NCBI GenBank assembly: GCA_002494885.1
Contig: DACV01000002.1
Location: 357,839-421,838 of the forward strand
Direction of reading: 5' to 3'
DNA from: Methanobacterium sp. UBA44
GTDB taxonomy: Archaea > Methanobacteriota > Methanobacteria > Methanobacteriales > Methanobacteriaceae
DNA: 64,000 bases
Shown here: positions 1 through 10,349 of the stretch, piece by piece
Numbering within the stretch: position 1 is the first letter of the stretch
Layout of the letters: each line of letters starts with the position of its first letter
Translations under genes and position numbers: made by a program
Notes under the pieces: model-generated
What the model saw: only the letters and a program-made list of their open reading frames with translations
What the model was told of the DNA's origin: nothing
Databases searched by the model: none

Positions 1-243
1 GAACCTCATTATCAGATAGTGGTAACCAGACCACATCATCTGGATGAAATTGAGGTGCTTGTAGAAAACTCTGAAAAACTCTTTTCGGATGAAGTTAAGC
101 ATGTAGAAGAAGCAAAAAAGATGATTGAAGATTATATTCACAGTGAAATTGGTTTAAGGGTTAATGTTATCCTGGTTGAACCACAATCCATCCCTCGAAG
201 TGAAGGAAAAGCTGTGAGGGTTATAGATAAAAGGGAATTTTAA
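1..243 (+). CDS. Phenylacetate-CoA ligase-like enzyme, C-terminal fragment
   Basis: Frame 1 is open from the window edge to TAA at 241-243, so only the last 80 residues are visible. They match the small C-terminal domain of the PaaK branch of adenylate-forming enzymes: an ISVxxRPxHLDE-like opening and the closing SEGKAVRV motif, whose lysine in this family supports adenylation. The enzyme would activate an aryl or acyl acid to its CoA thioester in the cytoplasm. In methanogens this gene is commonly followed by an ACT-domain gene, as here. Indolepyruvate-derived aryl acids are a plausible substrate, but that is inference. Confidence 0.85.
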   Translation, partial: EPHYQIVVTRPHHLDEIEVLVENSEKLFSDEVKHVEEAKKMIEDYIHSEIGLRVNVILVEPQSIPRSEGKAVRVIDKREF

Positions 244-264
244 TAAAAAATTTTTGAGGTTGAT

Positions 265-434
265 GAAAATCTTATTGATTTTCTGAAACATTGAAAATCT
301 AAGCTGCAAAAAACTTCGTTTTTTGAGGGATTTTCAAGGTCCGAACACGTAGCATGCAAAAAAACAGGGTTTTTGGCTGCGTCCAATTTATAAATTGGGA
401 CAGTGTTCGACGGCACAAATTTAAAAAAAATTTG
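265..434 (+). repeat. Intercistronic structured repeat, copy A
   Basis: The gap between the ligase and the ACT gene is packed with inverted repeats. There is a small hairpin at 265-283 (GAAAATC/GATTTTC). Module H1 (291-337) has outer arms TTGAAAATC/GATTTTCAA and inner arms AAAAAAC/GTTTTTT. Module E2 (342-409) is closed by CGAACAC/GTGTTCG and encloses two hairpins (352-380 and 381-401), a three-way-junction shape. A further A/T hairpin lies at 416-434. H1 and E2 both recur at 41838-41958 between nurA and herA, so this is a mobile or dispersed element, not chance structure. Function unknown. Confidence 0.8.
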
Positions 435-444
435 AGGCGACTAG

Positions 445-876
445 ATGAAACTAAAACAAATATCTATATTTTTAGAAAATAAAAAAGGAAGGCTCTGGAA
501 AGCTTTGAGCATCTTAAAAGACGCAGGAATAAACATACGTGCTCTTTCCATTGCAGATACATCTGGATTTGGAATTTTAAGACTTATTGTTCCTGAGCCT
601 GAAGAAGCAAAAAAGGTTCTGGAAGCAGGTAACTTTGTGGTTAAAGTCAACGATGTTATTGCTATTGGGGTACCTGATAAGCCTGGAGGTCTTGATGGGA
701 TTCTTGAAGTTTTAAATAAATCAAATATCAATGTAGAATACCTATACGCATTTGTTGCAAAAAGGGGTGAACAAGCAATGGTTGTTCTACGCACAGAAGA
801 TATCGATGCAGGAATTAAAGCTTTAGAAGATGGAGGAGTTACTATCCTTTCTTCTGAAGAAGTTTACAAACTGTAA
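445..876 (+). CDS. Tandem ACT-domain protein
   Basis: A 143-residue protein made only of two ACT folds, roughly residues 1-70 (starting [15 protein letters not shown]) and 71-143 (starting [13 protein letters not shown]). ACT domains bind amino acids as regulatory ligands. The PGGL glycine turn between the first strand and helix is the usual ligand site. The ATG at 445 follows a GAGG at 434-437. The family sits next to PaaK-type ligases in methanogens and probably senses an aromatic or branched amino acid. The neighbouring repeat element has lengthened what is normally a short operon gap. Confidence 0.9.
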   Translation: MKLKQISIFLENKKGRLWKALSILKDAGINIRALSIADTSGFGILRLIVPEPEEAKKVLEAGNFVVKVNDVIAIGVPDKPGGLDGILEVLNKSNINVEYLYAFVAKRGEQAMVVLRTEDIDAGIKALEDGGVTILSSEEVYKL

Positions 877-877
877 A

Positions 878-899
878 TTTATTTTTTTTTTAATTTATT
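878..899. terminator. Poly-T tract between convergent genes
   Basis: A long T run directly follows the ACT gene stop. The next gene, read from the other strand, ends at 906. Archaeal RNA polymerase terminates in T-rich tracts without needing a hairpin, so this is the likely end of the rightward transcript. There is no matching run for the opposite direction. Confidence 0.45.
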
Positions 900-905
900 T
901 TATGC

Positions 906-1460
906 TTAAAAGAATATATTCTCCAGCAATATCTTAAAACCAATCAAAATTAATATAGAGCCACCAAATATTTCTATTTTATTTTCAAAGAAGTGACCTA
1001 TGTTTTTTCCAATGTAAACTCCAATAAAGGAAAGTATAAAGGTTACAATTCCTATTATCAAGATGGGTTGAAGTATTGAAGTATTCAGGAAAGCGAAGCT
1101 TACACCAACGGCGAATGCATCAATGCTTGTTGCAATTGAAAGTATTAATAATTCTCTAAAGGAGAAAATAGTGCATACATCTTCTTTTTCCCCATTTAAA
1201 CTCCCATATATCATTCTAATACCTATTATAAGGAGCAGAATAAAAGCTATCCATGGGGCAAGTGTAGAAACAATACTTTGAAGCTGTAAACCTGAAACCC
1301 ATCCAGCCACAGGCATTAACGCCTGAAATCCACCAAAAAAGACTGCAATAAGTAATGCATGTTTAATATCACATTTTAGGGTCATGCCTCTTGTAATTGA
1401 GACACTGAAAGCATCCATAGCCAGTCCTACAGCTAAAAGAAATATAGAAATGAAATCCAT
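906..1460 (-). CDS. mntP: MntP-family manganese efflux pump
   Basis: A 184-residue membrane protein with six predicted helices arranged as two homologous halves. Each half carries the family's membrane-embedded acidic motif: GLAMDAFSV (D16) and TSIDAFAVG (D114). MntP proteins export Mn(II), and the length is typical. The start follows TGTGATATC on the minus strand. It is the last gene of a leftward run after cofC and thiD, with a 23-base gap. No Mn riboswitch or MntR operator is visible upstream, so regulation is unknown. Confidence 0.9.
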   Translation of the reverse strand: MDFISIFLLAVGLAMDAFSVSITRGMTLKCDIKHALLIAVFFGGFQALMPVAGWVSGLQLQSIVSTLAPWIAFILLLIIGIRMIYGSLNGEKEDVCTIFSFRELLILSIATSIDAFAVGVSFAFLNTSILQPILIIGIVTFILSFIGVYIGKNIGHFFENKIEIFGGSILILIGFKILLENIFF

Positions 1461-1483
1461 GATATCACATTTAATTAAAAAGT

Positions 1484-2230
1484 TTAGGAAAACTTCCAGA
1501 ACTGATTAAGAGTTCCTCTGCTTCCATATTTAATACTTTGATTTACGAATTCTCCTGCTTTTTTAACAGAAGTTTCGATATCTTCTCCTTTTACAAGGGA
1601 TGCTACGATGGCTGCTGAATAACTACAACCACTTCCATGAGTATTTTTACTTTCTATAAGTTCACCTTCAATTATCTTAATTGAACCATCATAGAGAACA
1701 TCTTTTCCTTCAAGATGTCCACCAGTTACCACAACATTGCATATCTTCCCGATCTTTTGAGCAGCTTTTATTGCATCTTCTAAGGTTTCTATTTTAATTC
1801 CCGAAATTTCCTGGGCTTCATATATATTGGGAGTAGTAAGTGTCGCCACTGGTAGAATGTACTTTTTTAAAGATTCAGCAATATCTTTTTTAGATAAAAA
1901 TCCTCCAGATCCTGCAACCATCACTGGATCAACCACAACATTTAATTTATATTCTGAAATCTTTCTGGCAACAGTTTTAGTGATCTGTGAAGAATATAAC
2001 ATTCCTGTTTTTACAAATTCAATTTTTTCCAGTTCTAAAACAGTATCAATTTGTTTTTCTATAAAATCCGGATTAACAGGTTCAACTCCAGTCACTTTAC
2101 TTACATTTTGAGCAGTTAGTGCCGTAATGACTGCTGTGCCATAAATACCAAAGGCCGCAAATGTTTTTACATCATTAAGAATTCCAGCACCGCCTGAAGG
2201 ATCAAAACCAGCGATGCTCATGGCGATCAT
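1484..2230 (-). CDS. thiD: Hydroxymethylpyrimidine/phosphomethylpyrimidine kinase ThiD
   Basis: A 248-residue ribokinase-fold enzyme that phosphorylates HMP and HMP-P for thiamine synthesis. The signatures are GFDPSGGAG (residues 8-16), VVDPVMVAGSGG near residue 100, and the anion-hole motif THGSGC near residue 200. Many archaeal ThiD proteins carry a C-terminal ThiN (thiamine-phosphate synthase) domain. This one ends after the kinase domain, so ThiE or ThiN must be elsewhere. Its ATG overlaps the TGA of cofC by four bases, implying translational coupling. Confidence 0.95.
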   Translation of the reverse strand: MIAMSIAGFDPSGGAGILNDVKTFAAFGIYGTAVITALTAQNVSKVTGVEPVNPDFIEKQIDTVLELEKIEFVKTGMLYSSQITKTVARKISEYKLNVVVDPVMVAGSGGFLSKKDIAESLKKYILPVATLTTPNIYEAQEISGIKIETLEDAIKAAQKIGKICNVVVTGGHLEGKDVLYDGSIKIIEGELIESKNTHGSGCSYSAAIVASLVKGEDIETSVKKAGEFVNQSIKYGSRGTLNQFWKFS

Positions 2231-2907
2231 ACAGAAACCTCTCTGCTGACATTTAATCTTTCGGATCCATGATTTGATTTAACTTTAAGATGAACTTTCT
2301 TTAAATAGTTTCTTGCTTGAGTTCCCTGGCCATGTAACATTATTTCTCCGAGATCCTCACCAGTATTTACATCTAATGATAGATAAAATGAATCATACAC
2401 TTTATAGGTCAAATTTTTTACCCTGGCTTCATTTATATGTTCAAAGAAGCTGTAATCTCCAAATTTCATTTTAAATGATGAAGCTGGAAAAAACAATCCA
2501 TTTGTTCCTCCACCCTTTGCAGGAGCAATAACAACGTTAAATTTCTCCCCTAATTTTAATATGTCCTTTACATGATTCTTCTTAATTAATGGCACATCTG
2601 AGGGGATTATAAACAAACTATCACATGATTTTGAGCCGTAATCTATGGCCTGATGTAAAGCCCCATTTAAATCTGTTTTACCGTTCTCTTTAAGGATATC
2701 TACATTCATAACGGATACATAGTTTAAAACCTCTTCATCTGAACTTATAATCACTATTTTTTCAACCAATCCATCTAATACGTTAACCACATCGGTTAAC
2801 ATTGCTTTTAAGAGGTTCTCACGTTCAATTATACTTAATTTTGGAGATAATCTTGTTTTTGCATCTGCAAATCTTGAGACCGGAATAATTGCGCATGTTT
2901 TTTTCAT
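2227..2907 (-). CDS. cofC: 2-phospho-L-lactate guanylyltransferase CofC
   Basis: A 226-residue nucleotidyltransferase. The N terminus has the CofC signature IIPVSRFADAKTRLSP, and a metal-binding IIPSDVPLI segment lies near residue 97. CofC makes the GMP-activated lactyl or enolpyruvyl precursor of coenzyme F420, the hydride carrier of methanogenesis. The start is preceded by AAAGGTATTTCAT. It is the promoter-proximal gene of a leftward pair with thiD; the two pathways share no chemistry, so the pairing is probably historical. Confidence 0.93.
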   Translation of the reverse strand: MKKTCAIIPVSRFADAKTRLSPKLSIIERENLLKAMLTDVVNVLDGLVEKIVIISSDEEVLNYVSVMNVDILKENGKTDLNGALHQAIDYGSKSCDSLFIIPSDVPLIKKNHVKDILKLGEKFNVVIAPAKGGGTNGLFFPASSFKMKFGDYSFFEHINEARVKNLTYKVYDSFYLSLDVNTGEDLGEIMLHGQGTQARNYLKKVHLKVKSNHGSERLNVSREVSV

Positions 2908-2971
2908 ATGAAATACCTTTTCAATTCTTAATGAACTATTTTATTTATTGGGACTACTCAATTTAAACAAT

Positions 2972-3655
2972 CTAAATTCCTAAAGAGCTTTTTATGTAAT
3001 TGGAAACATTATCAATCCATGTTTGTCCAGTACTTAAATCTTTTTCTTTTAGACTAATGAGTTCGTTTTCTTTAACGTTGAATGTATTCATAACTTCAGC
3101 TTTAGCATCTGAAATATTTTGACGTAATTCACTCCATGTAATATTCTGTTTTTCAACCAGTGCAACAGGTTCGCCAGTATAAGGGTTTAAACTTCCTCCA
3201 GACATGATTATCCATATTTGGAGCTGTATATCCATGGCACTGGCAGGATCTGAAGTGTCAGAATTACTAATCACCTTAGTTACAGTATCATATGTTGTAT
3301 TTACTGGTAAAAGCTTAGTTCCTTCTTTTGCTCTCTTAGAGGGTTCCAAACAATAGGCTTTTACAGTTTCATCCGTACCTGGATCAATACTTTTGTCCTC
3401 TGCAATAACCATGTTCTGTGACACGCTGCTTGCAAGAGTTTCTCCTTTTTTAACTGTGATAGTGGTGTTTCCATTATTTTTTATGGTAATTTCATGGGGA
3501 ACAGTTCCTGCAGCAGTTTTCTGGATTACCTGAATATCTTTTTTGTTATATACTTCATTTAAGTTTGCTCCGTCTGATAGGGAATAACTCATGTATCCAG
3601 AAGTTAATGCAAATAAAATTACTATAGAAACAATACCTACAACTCGTATATTCAT
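2972..3655 (-). CDS. Secreted or membrane-anchored protein of unknown function
   Basis: I do not recognise the family. I prefer the ATG at 3655 because GTGGG lies six bases upstream; an in-frame ATG at 3670 has no SD. The 227-residue protein starts with MNIRVVG and one hydrophobic segment (about residues 5-22), an uncleaved anchor or signal peptide. The exterior part opens with a beta-rich region (HEITIKNNGNTTITV) and then a helical C-terminal half with several N-x-T/S sites. It lies just downstream of proS, six to twenty bases from its stop. Confidence 0.7.
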   Translation of the reverse strand: MNIRVVGIVSIVILFALTSGYMSYSLSDGANLNEVYNKKDIQVIQKTAAGTVPHEITIKNNGNTTITVKKGETLASSVSQNMVIAEDKSIDPGTDETVKAYCLEPSKRAKEGTKLLPVNTTYDTVTKVISNSDTSDPASAMDIQLQIWIIMSGGSLNPYTGEPVALVEKQNITWSELRQNISDAKAEVMNTFNVKENELISLKEKDLSTGQTWIDNVSNYIKSSLGI

Positions 3656-3676
3656 TTTTTTCCCACACATTGCAAA

Positions 3677-5086
<1,410 letters not shown>

Positions 5087-5354
5087 TTATTCACCTGGTT
5101 AATATAATAATAAAAAATGTATTATGAACTTAAATTTATTCGGTAACTAATATATATGTAAATAGTTGTTGGTTTAATTATTTAAGATTAAGTATGGATA
5201 TTAAAAATAGTTTTTAAGTGCTAAAACAGGACTAAAATAAAAAGTAGAGTAGATTCTCCATATTTAACCGTTCCTGGAAAATAGGATTTATTTTTTTACA
5301 GGTCATTCAGTAAATATTTAATCGGTATAACTGGTAATTAAAAAAGAGAATGTA

Positions 5355-5447
5355 TTAATGTTTAACTCCTCTTCCTCTTTTACTTCCAGCCTTCCTGTAA
5401 TGTTTCTTTGGTCTTGTTCTAACGTTAGTTCCTTTAACTTTTGCCAT
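5355..5447 (-). CDS. Unannotated 30-residue highly basic protein
   Basis: This ORF starts at an ATG (5447) preceded by a near-perfect SD (GAGGAGTGAATAAA) and stops at TAA 5355. The product begins MAKVKGTNVRTRPKKHYRKA and ends GRGVKH. Lys, Arg and His make up about half of its residues, and there is no acidic residue. The size and charge resemble very small ribosomal proteins, but I cannot assign it to a known family. Its leader contains a GGGCAGTATGCCC hairpin (5471-5488 region). RNA or ribosome binding is inferred from composition only. Confidence 0.8.
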   Translation of the reverse strand: MAKVKGTNVRTRPKKHYRKAGSKRGRGVKH

Positions 5448-5785
5448 TTTATTCACTCCTCTATTATATAACAGGGGGCATACTGCCCATTAACCTGATT
5501 AATGCTACTAGGTGTCATTTATAAAAAATATTTCATTTAAAAATAGATCATCACTATCTATTTTTGATTTATTTTTTAATATTAACTTATATAGTTTGTT
5601 AATTTCATTGATTAATAGAAAAAGATATTTGATTGATTGGAATAATAAAGATTGTAGATATTCATCCATATGAAAAGATGGAAACAAATATTAATATTAG
5701 GTTTCATTGGATTTAAAGTATATTAATTGAATTATAATAGAGATACTTAAAATATTATTAATTATCAGCATAAAGAGACGATAAA
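5448..5785. other. Divergent intergenic region between the 30-residue gene and egsA
   Basis: 338 bases without a longer gene. On the minus strand it holds the leader of the small basic protein: a TTTTTTATAAATG-type AT-rich promoter near 5515-5530, then a leader with an ATTAA/TTAAT pairing and a GGGCA/TGCCC hairpin just ahead of the SD. On the plus strand the last 80 bases are very A/T-rich and probably carry the egsA promoter. No tRNA-like fold is visible. Confidence 0.5.
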
Positions 5786-6829
5786 ATGGATTTTAGAAAA
5801 GTTCAACTGCCTCGTGAAATCCACACTGGGGCCGGTATAATTGAAAGTACAGGTTCTATATGCAAGGATCTCATGTTTAAAGGCAATGTTTTAGTAGTTA
5901 GTGGGCCTAATACACTTAAAATTGGGGGAGAAAAGGTTATAGAAAGTCTTCAAAATGAAGGATTTTCAGTTCAGACTCTGGTCATTGACAAAGCGTCTGA
6001 AGATTCTGTTTTAAAAATCCAGAACCATGCAGATAATATTTCTGTGATTCTGGGAGTTGGAGGTGGAAAAGTAATTGATTCGGCAAAACTTGCATCAACC
6101 AGAAAAGGTCTTCAATTTATTAGCGTTCCCACAGCTGCATCTCATGACGGAATTGCCTCTCCAAGAGCTTCCATAAGAAATGAAAAGGGTTCTGTATCTT
6201 TGGAAGCCCAGGCACCCATTGGAGTAATTGCAGACACAGAAATTATAAGTAAAGCCCCATTTAAATTTCTTGCAGCAGGATGTGGAGACATTGTATCTAA
6301 TTACACCGCGGTTTTAGATTGGAAATTAGCATACAGGCTTTTAAATGAGTATTATAGTGATTCAGCTTCTGCTCTTTCACTTATGTCAGCCAAAGTGACG
6401 TTAGAAAAGGTTGATGCTATCAAAGAGGGCCATACTGAAAGTGCTGCTGCTGTAGTTAAAGGACTGATAAGTAGTGGAATGGCAATAAGCATTGCTGGAA
6501 CAAGCAGACCTGCAAGCGGATCTGAGCACAAATTCAGCCATGCACTGGATCTCATAGCTCCAAAGCCAGCCCTACACGGCGAACAATGTGGTGTTGGTAC
6601 TATAATGATGATGTATCTTCATGGGGGAGATTGGGAATTTATAAGGGATGCGTTAAAAACATTAAAAGCACCTACAACAGCTTCGGAACTTGGAATGAAA
6701 CCAGAATATATAATTGAGGCTTTGATTATGGCCCATACAATTCGAAAGGATAGATACACAATTTTAGGAGATAGGGGGCTTACAAGAGAGGCTGCTGAAG
6801 AGCTTGCATCTGTTACTGGTGTTATTTAA
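5786..6829 (+). CDS. egsA: sn-Glycerol-1-phosphate dehydrogenase
   Basis: A 347-residue iron/zinc alcohol dehydrogenase-type enzyme. It reduces dihydroxyacetone phosphate to glycerol-1-phosphate, setting the archaeal lipid stereochemistry. Seen are the NAD(P) loop GVGGGKVID (residues 90-98), the substrate segment [15 protein letters not shown] (115-129), and metal ligands in [25 protein letters not shown] and LHGEQCG. Length is typical. The start follows AAGAGACGATAAA, a weak SD. It is transcribed alone, away from the 30-residue gene. Confidence 0.97.
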   Translation: MDFRKVQLPREIHTGAGIIESTGSICKDLMFKGNVLVVSGPNTLKIGGEKVIESLQNEGFSVQTLVIDKASEDSVLKIQNHADNISVILGVGGGKVIDSAKLASTRKGLQFISVPTAASHDGIASPRASIRNEKGSVSLEAQAPIGVIADTEIISKAPFKFLAAGCGDIVSNYTAVLDWKLAYRLLNEYYSDSASALSLMSAKVTLEKVDAIKEGHTESAAAVVKGLISSGMAISIAGTSRPASGSEHKFSHALDLIAPKPALHGEQCGVGTIMMMYLHGGDWEFIRDALKTLKAPTTASELGMKPEYIIEALIMAHTIRKDRYTILGDRGLTREAAEELASVTGVI

Positions 6830-7134
6830 TTTTTAAATTTTTTTTATTATTCTCCAATTATAGTGAAGAACCTGAGTAATTAAACTTTACTTAAAAAAAA
6901 ACCTGTTTAAAAGAGTTATAAGACTTCAACCATAATCCATTAATGAATAAAAATAACCAAAGTATAAAAAAAATTAAGTATCTAACTATAATTTACATTT
7001 ATGAGAGTATACTCTAAAAGTCTGAAATCCATAAACTTTTTCAAATAACAAATGATTTATATAGATAAGTAAAGATTGAAAAATAGAATAATATTTTCTC
7101 ATACGATTAAATTATAAAAATTTAGGGGATTGTG
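6830..7134. other. Intergenic region with the UPF0179 promoter
   Basis: About 305 bases. After a T-rich tract that could end the egsA transcript (6833-6850), the stretch is low-complexity A/T sequence. The only recognisable site is the TATA box at 7056-7063. No ORF with an SD and no stable hairpin was seen. Confidence 0.5.
7056..7063 (+). promoter_or_regulatory. TATA box for the UPF0179-rpiA transcript
   Basis: The octamer TTTATATA matches the methanogen box A consensus exactly. Transcription would begin about 25 bases further on, near 7085-7090, leaving a leader of roughly 45-50 bases before the ATG at 7135. Confidence 0.6.
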
Positions 7135-7563
7135 ATGATAACTCTAATTGGAAAAAATCTTGCAGAGAAAGGTCTTAAATTTGTGCATTATGGATCTTCT
7201 GCAGAGTGTGATGAGTGTAGATTTAAAAGCACATGTATTGATCCCCTTGAAGAAGGAAGAGTTTACATAGTAATGGATGTAAAAGATACGGAACACCCCT
7301 GTCCAATTCATGAGGGTGGGAAAGTCAAAGTTGTTGAGGTAGAAAGAGCTGAAATTGAAGCCATTGTTGACTCTAAAAAAGCATTTGAAGGCTCTATGAT
7401 TTTATTTGAACACCCGGATTGTGAAAAAGAATGCACAATGAGAGATCTTTGCTTTCCTGAGGGCATATATGAAGGAGATAAATGTAATATAGTTAAAAAT
7501 TTAGGAAAATCACCTAATAAGTGTATAAATGGGTTGAATCTTAGATTAGTTCTTTTAAAATAA
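7135..7563 (+). CDS. UPF0179 family cysteine-rich protein
   Basis: A 142-residue protein of the archaeal UPF0179 family, function unknown. I use the ATG at 7135 rather than the GTG three bases earlier because GGGGAT ends four bases before it. Nine cysteines occur in three groups: [10 protein letters not shown] near residue 24, CPIHEG near 60, and [12 protein letters not shown] plus two single cysteines in the last third. This suggests a bound metal or cluster. It is 24 bases upstream of rpiA and shares its promoter. Confidence 0.88.
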   Translation: MITLIGKNLAEKGLKFVHYGSSAECDECRFKSTCIDPLEEGRVYIVMDVKDTEHPCPIHEGGKVKVVEVERAEIEAIVDSKKAFEGSMILFEHPDCEKECTMRDLCFPEGIYEGDKCNIVKNLGKSPNKCINGLNLRLVLLK

Positions 7564-7587
7564 TTTTTTATTTAATGAGGTTTATTC

Positions 7588-8259
7588 ATGGAATTAAAAA
7601 AGAAAGTTGGATATGCTGCTGCAGAATACGTTAAAGATGGTGATGTTGTTGGGCTTGGAACAGGATCTACAACACATTATTTTATAAAAAGGCTTGGTAA
7701 ACGTGTTATGGAAGAAGATATTGAAATATTGGGAATTCCCACTTCTTATCAATCTTTTCTGCTTGCTAAGAGTTCTGGTATTTTTATAACCACCCTTGAA
7801 GAAAATGACATAGATATTGCAGTTGATGGGGCTGATGAAGTTGATAGTAACCTTAATTTGATTAAAGGTGGAGGAGCGGCCCATACATTGGAAAAAATTG
7901 TGGATTCAGCAGCAGATAAATTTGTAGTTATTGTTGATGGTTCAAAAATAGTACAAAACCTTGGAAAATTTCCAGTCCCCCTTGAAGTAATTCCAGAGGC
8001 TCGCAGAACTGTAAATAAACAGGTTAAAGAGTATGGGGGAATACCAAATTTAAGAATGGCCAAAATGAAAGATGGGCCCGTTATAACTGATAATGGTAAT
8101 TTCATTATCGATGTTAAATTTGAAATAATTGAAAAGCCTGAATATTTAGAAAAAGAGCTTAATTCAATTCCTGGGGTTGTCGAAAATGGTATATTTGCAG
8201 GAATTGTGGATGAAGTTATTGTAGGAACTTCTGAAGGATTAAAAACATTAAAAAAATAA
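7588..8259 (+). CDS. rpiA: Ribose-5-phosphate isomerase A
   Basis: A 223-residue enzyme interconverting ribose-5-phosphate and ribulose-5-phosphate. Methanogens use it to make nucleotide and aromatic precursors. The phosphate-binding loop GTGSTTH (residues 24-30), the catalytic DGADEVD (80-86) and the KGGGAA loop (93-98) are all intact. Length is standard. SD GAGG precedes the ATG. It is the second gene of an operon with UPF0179 and converges on cpgS. Confidence 0.97.
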   Translation: MELKKKVGYAAAEYVKDGDVVGLGTGSTTHYFIKRLGKRVMEEDIEILGIPTSYQSFLLAKSSGIFITTLEENDIDIAVDGADEVDSNLNLIKGGGAAHTLEKIVDSAADKFVVIVDGSKIVQNLGKFPVPLEVIPEARRTVNKQVKEYGGIPNLRMAKMKDGPVITDNGNFIIDVKFEIIEKPEYLEKELNSIPGVVENGIFAGIVDEVIVGTSEGLKTLKK

Positions 8260-8281
8260 TTTTTTTTATAATTTTCATTAT

Positions 8282-9670
8282 TTAGAAAAAGTTAAAACTA
8301 TCTATTGCATCATCAACAACTTTTATTATAGCTTCCTTCAAAAGCTGGTCTTTTCCTTCAATTTCATAGCAAACAGTTGGTATATTATCGCAGAATACAA
8401 CTTCTAAACCTGCTTCCAGAGCATCCTTAGTAGCAACATCTACTGCAGCAGCCTTAAGTTCTGTAAGCATCACGTCTGCATCTTTAACATATTTTTCAAT
8501 GTCTTTTTGAAGCAGAGGCCTGTTAGAAAGGTGAGAGGTTGTTCCAACTATTTTACATCCGTAGTTTTCTTCAAGATGTTTAACAAGTACATCTTTTATC
8601 GAGTCTGGAGCAGTTGTTGCAAAAAGAACGTTTTTATTTTGAATGTTTTCAAGGGGTTTTGGCCTGAAAACAGTGGGTATAACTTCAGCATCAGGATTAA
8701 CTTCTTCAATAAAGCCTATAAGTTCTTTAACTTTCTCTTTACTTGCCATAGGCTCTTCACACATTGTAAGTATCACAAGATCAGCTAATTTAATCCTGTA
8801 GGGTCCAAAGAAATTCTGTATATTTATGATTGGTTGATTGGCTCCTACCAGTACGATATGTTTATCAGTTTTAATTGGGGGTATGGCTGCGCCGCTTCCC
8901 TCCATTATTATAAATTCGGCATCAACCTCATTTGCAAGTTGGGCTCCTCTTTTCATGTTGGTTACAAAGACGTCACCTGCCATTCCGCCACCGCATCTCC
9001 TGCATCCAATTGTTAAAATACGACTCATTAATGCGTCTTCCCAGTGATCAGATGCAGCATGAACTCCTTTATCTGACTGTTCCATCAGATACTGTGGAGT
9101 GATTTCTATCTGATCTCCACGAACGATTTCAGGTTTTTCAGGGCCTCCTCGCCCCATAGCTACAATACAGGGGTTATATTCTCTATTATGGATTAACCTG
9201 GCAGCAAATGCTGAAACTGCGGTTTTACCTATCCTTTTACCAGTACCAAGTATTTTAAGTGAGGGTTTTTTCAGCACGTCATGTTCTGAAAGAGGATCAA
9301 ATTTAAAATCAGGCCCTTCGTATGGAATTCCTTTTTCAAGAGCAATGGTTGCCAGTTTAAAACGTTTTGAATAATCAACAATTGGTTCATCACTTAAATC
9401 CATTAACACATTAGCATCATACTTTATAATCATTTCCTCTATGAGTTCATAGGGTATTTTGTGATGATCTTCACCAAAATGAACGGGTCTTTCTAATTTT
9501 TCTGAAATACCCTCTTCAGAAGAATCCCTTAATTTTTCTGTTCCACCAATAAAAACAACTGCAACAATCTCATTATGCTCTAAACTGTCAAGAATGTCAA
9601 GGGCTGACTTTGTAACAGGCAGATAATGTTCGCCGTCAACTAAGCATATCATTTTACGTAAATTAGCCAT
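8282..9670 (-). CDS. cpgS: Cyclic 2,3-diphosphoglycerate synthetase
   Basis: A 462-residue enzyme forming cyclic 2,3-diphosphoglycerate from 2,3-diphosphoglycerate with ATP. The product is a solute and phosphate store found mainly in Methanobacteriales, Methanothermus and Methanopyrus. The N terminus [11 protein letters not shown] is characteristic, and a P-loop GTGKRIGKT occupies residues 142-150. SD AGGTATCTTT precedes the ATG. The gene is a strong taxonomic marker for the window. Confidence 0.93.
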   Translation of the reverse strand: MANLRKMICLVDGEHYLPVTKSALDILDSLEHNEIVAVVFIGGTEKLRDSSEEGISEKLERPVHFGEDHHKIPYELIEEMIIKYDANVLMDLSDEPIVDYSKRFKLATIALEKGIPYEGPDFKFDPLSEHDVLKKPSLKILGTGKRIGKTAVSAFAARLIHNREYNPCIVAMGRGGPEKPEIVRGDQIEITPQYLMEQSDKGVHAASDHWEDALMSRILTIGCRRCGGGMAGDVFVTNMKRGAQLANEVDAEFIIMEGSGAAIPPIKTDKHIVLVGANQPIINIQNFFGPYRIKLADLVILTMCEEPMASKEKVKELIGFIEEVNPDAEVIPTVFRPKPLENIQNKNVLFATTAPDSIKDVLVKHLEENYGCKIVGTTSHLSNRPLLQKDIEKYVKDADVMLTELKAAAVDVATKDALEAGLEVVFCDNIPTVCYEIEGKDQLLKEAIIKVVDDAIDSFNFF

Positions 9671-9727
9671 AAAGATACCTGCTTAAACTTTTATTAATAT
9701 ATTTAGCCTGAAAAATTTATCTAAAGT

Positions 9728-10069
<342 letters not shown>

Positions 10070-10349
10070 ATTTACCTAGCCCCTCCATTTGTCAATTTGA
10101 AATTTATTAACATATTATTTATATCTTGTGTCCCTAATACAACAAAAAATCAATAAAAATTGATGAGTAACTTATACTTAAATAAGCTCTTTGCCATCTA
10201 ATATATTTAATGTTATTAATGGATATACTTTTTGATGAATTAAATAGACAGTTTAAACAGACTTTTAATAAATTTTTGATAATATTAAATAAAATATTAA
10301 TTTTACAGTAAATATTTAAATTTAGTTCAACAATTAAGTTTGTGATAAG

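Noticed and set aside
7594..8105. Antisense open frames over rpiA and similar frames over proS, cpgS, hisD and nurA
   Set aside because: They mirror strongly supported genes on the other strand, lack SD sites and show no domain pattern, so they are shadows.
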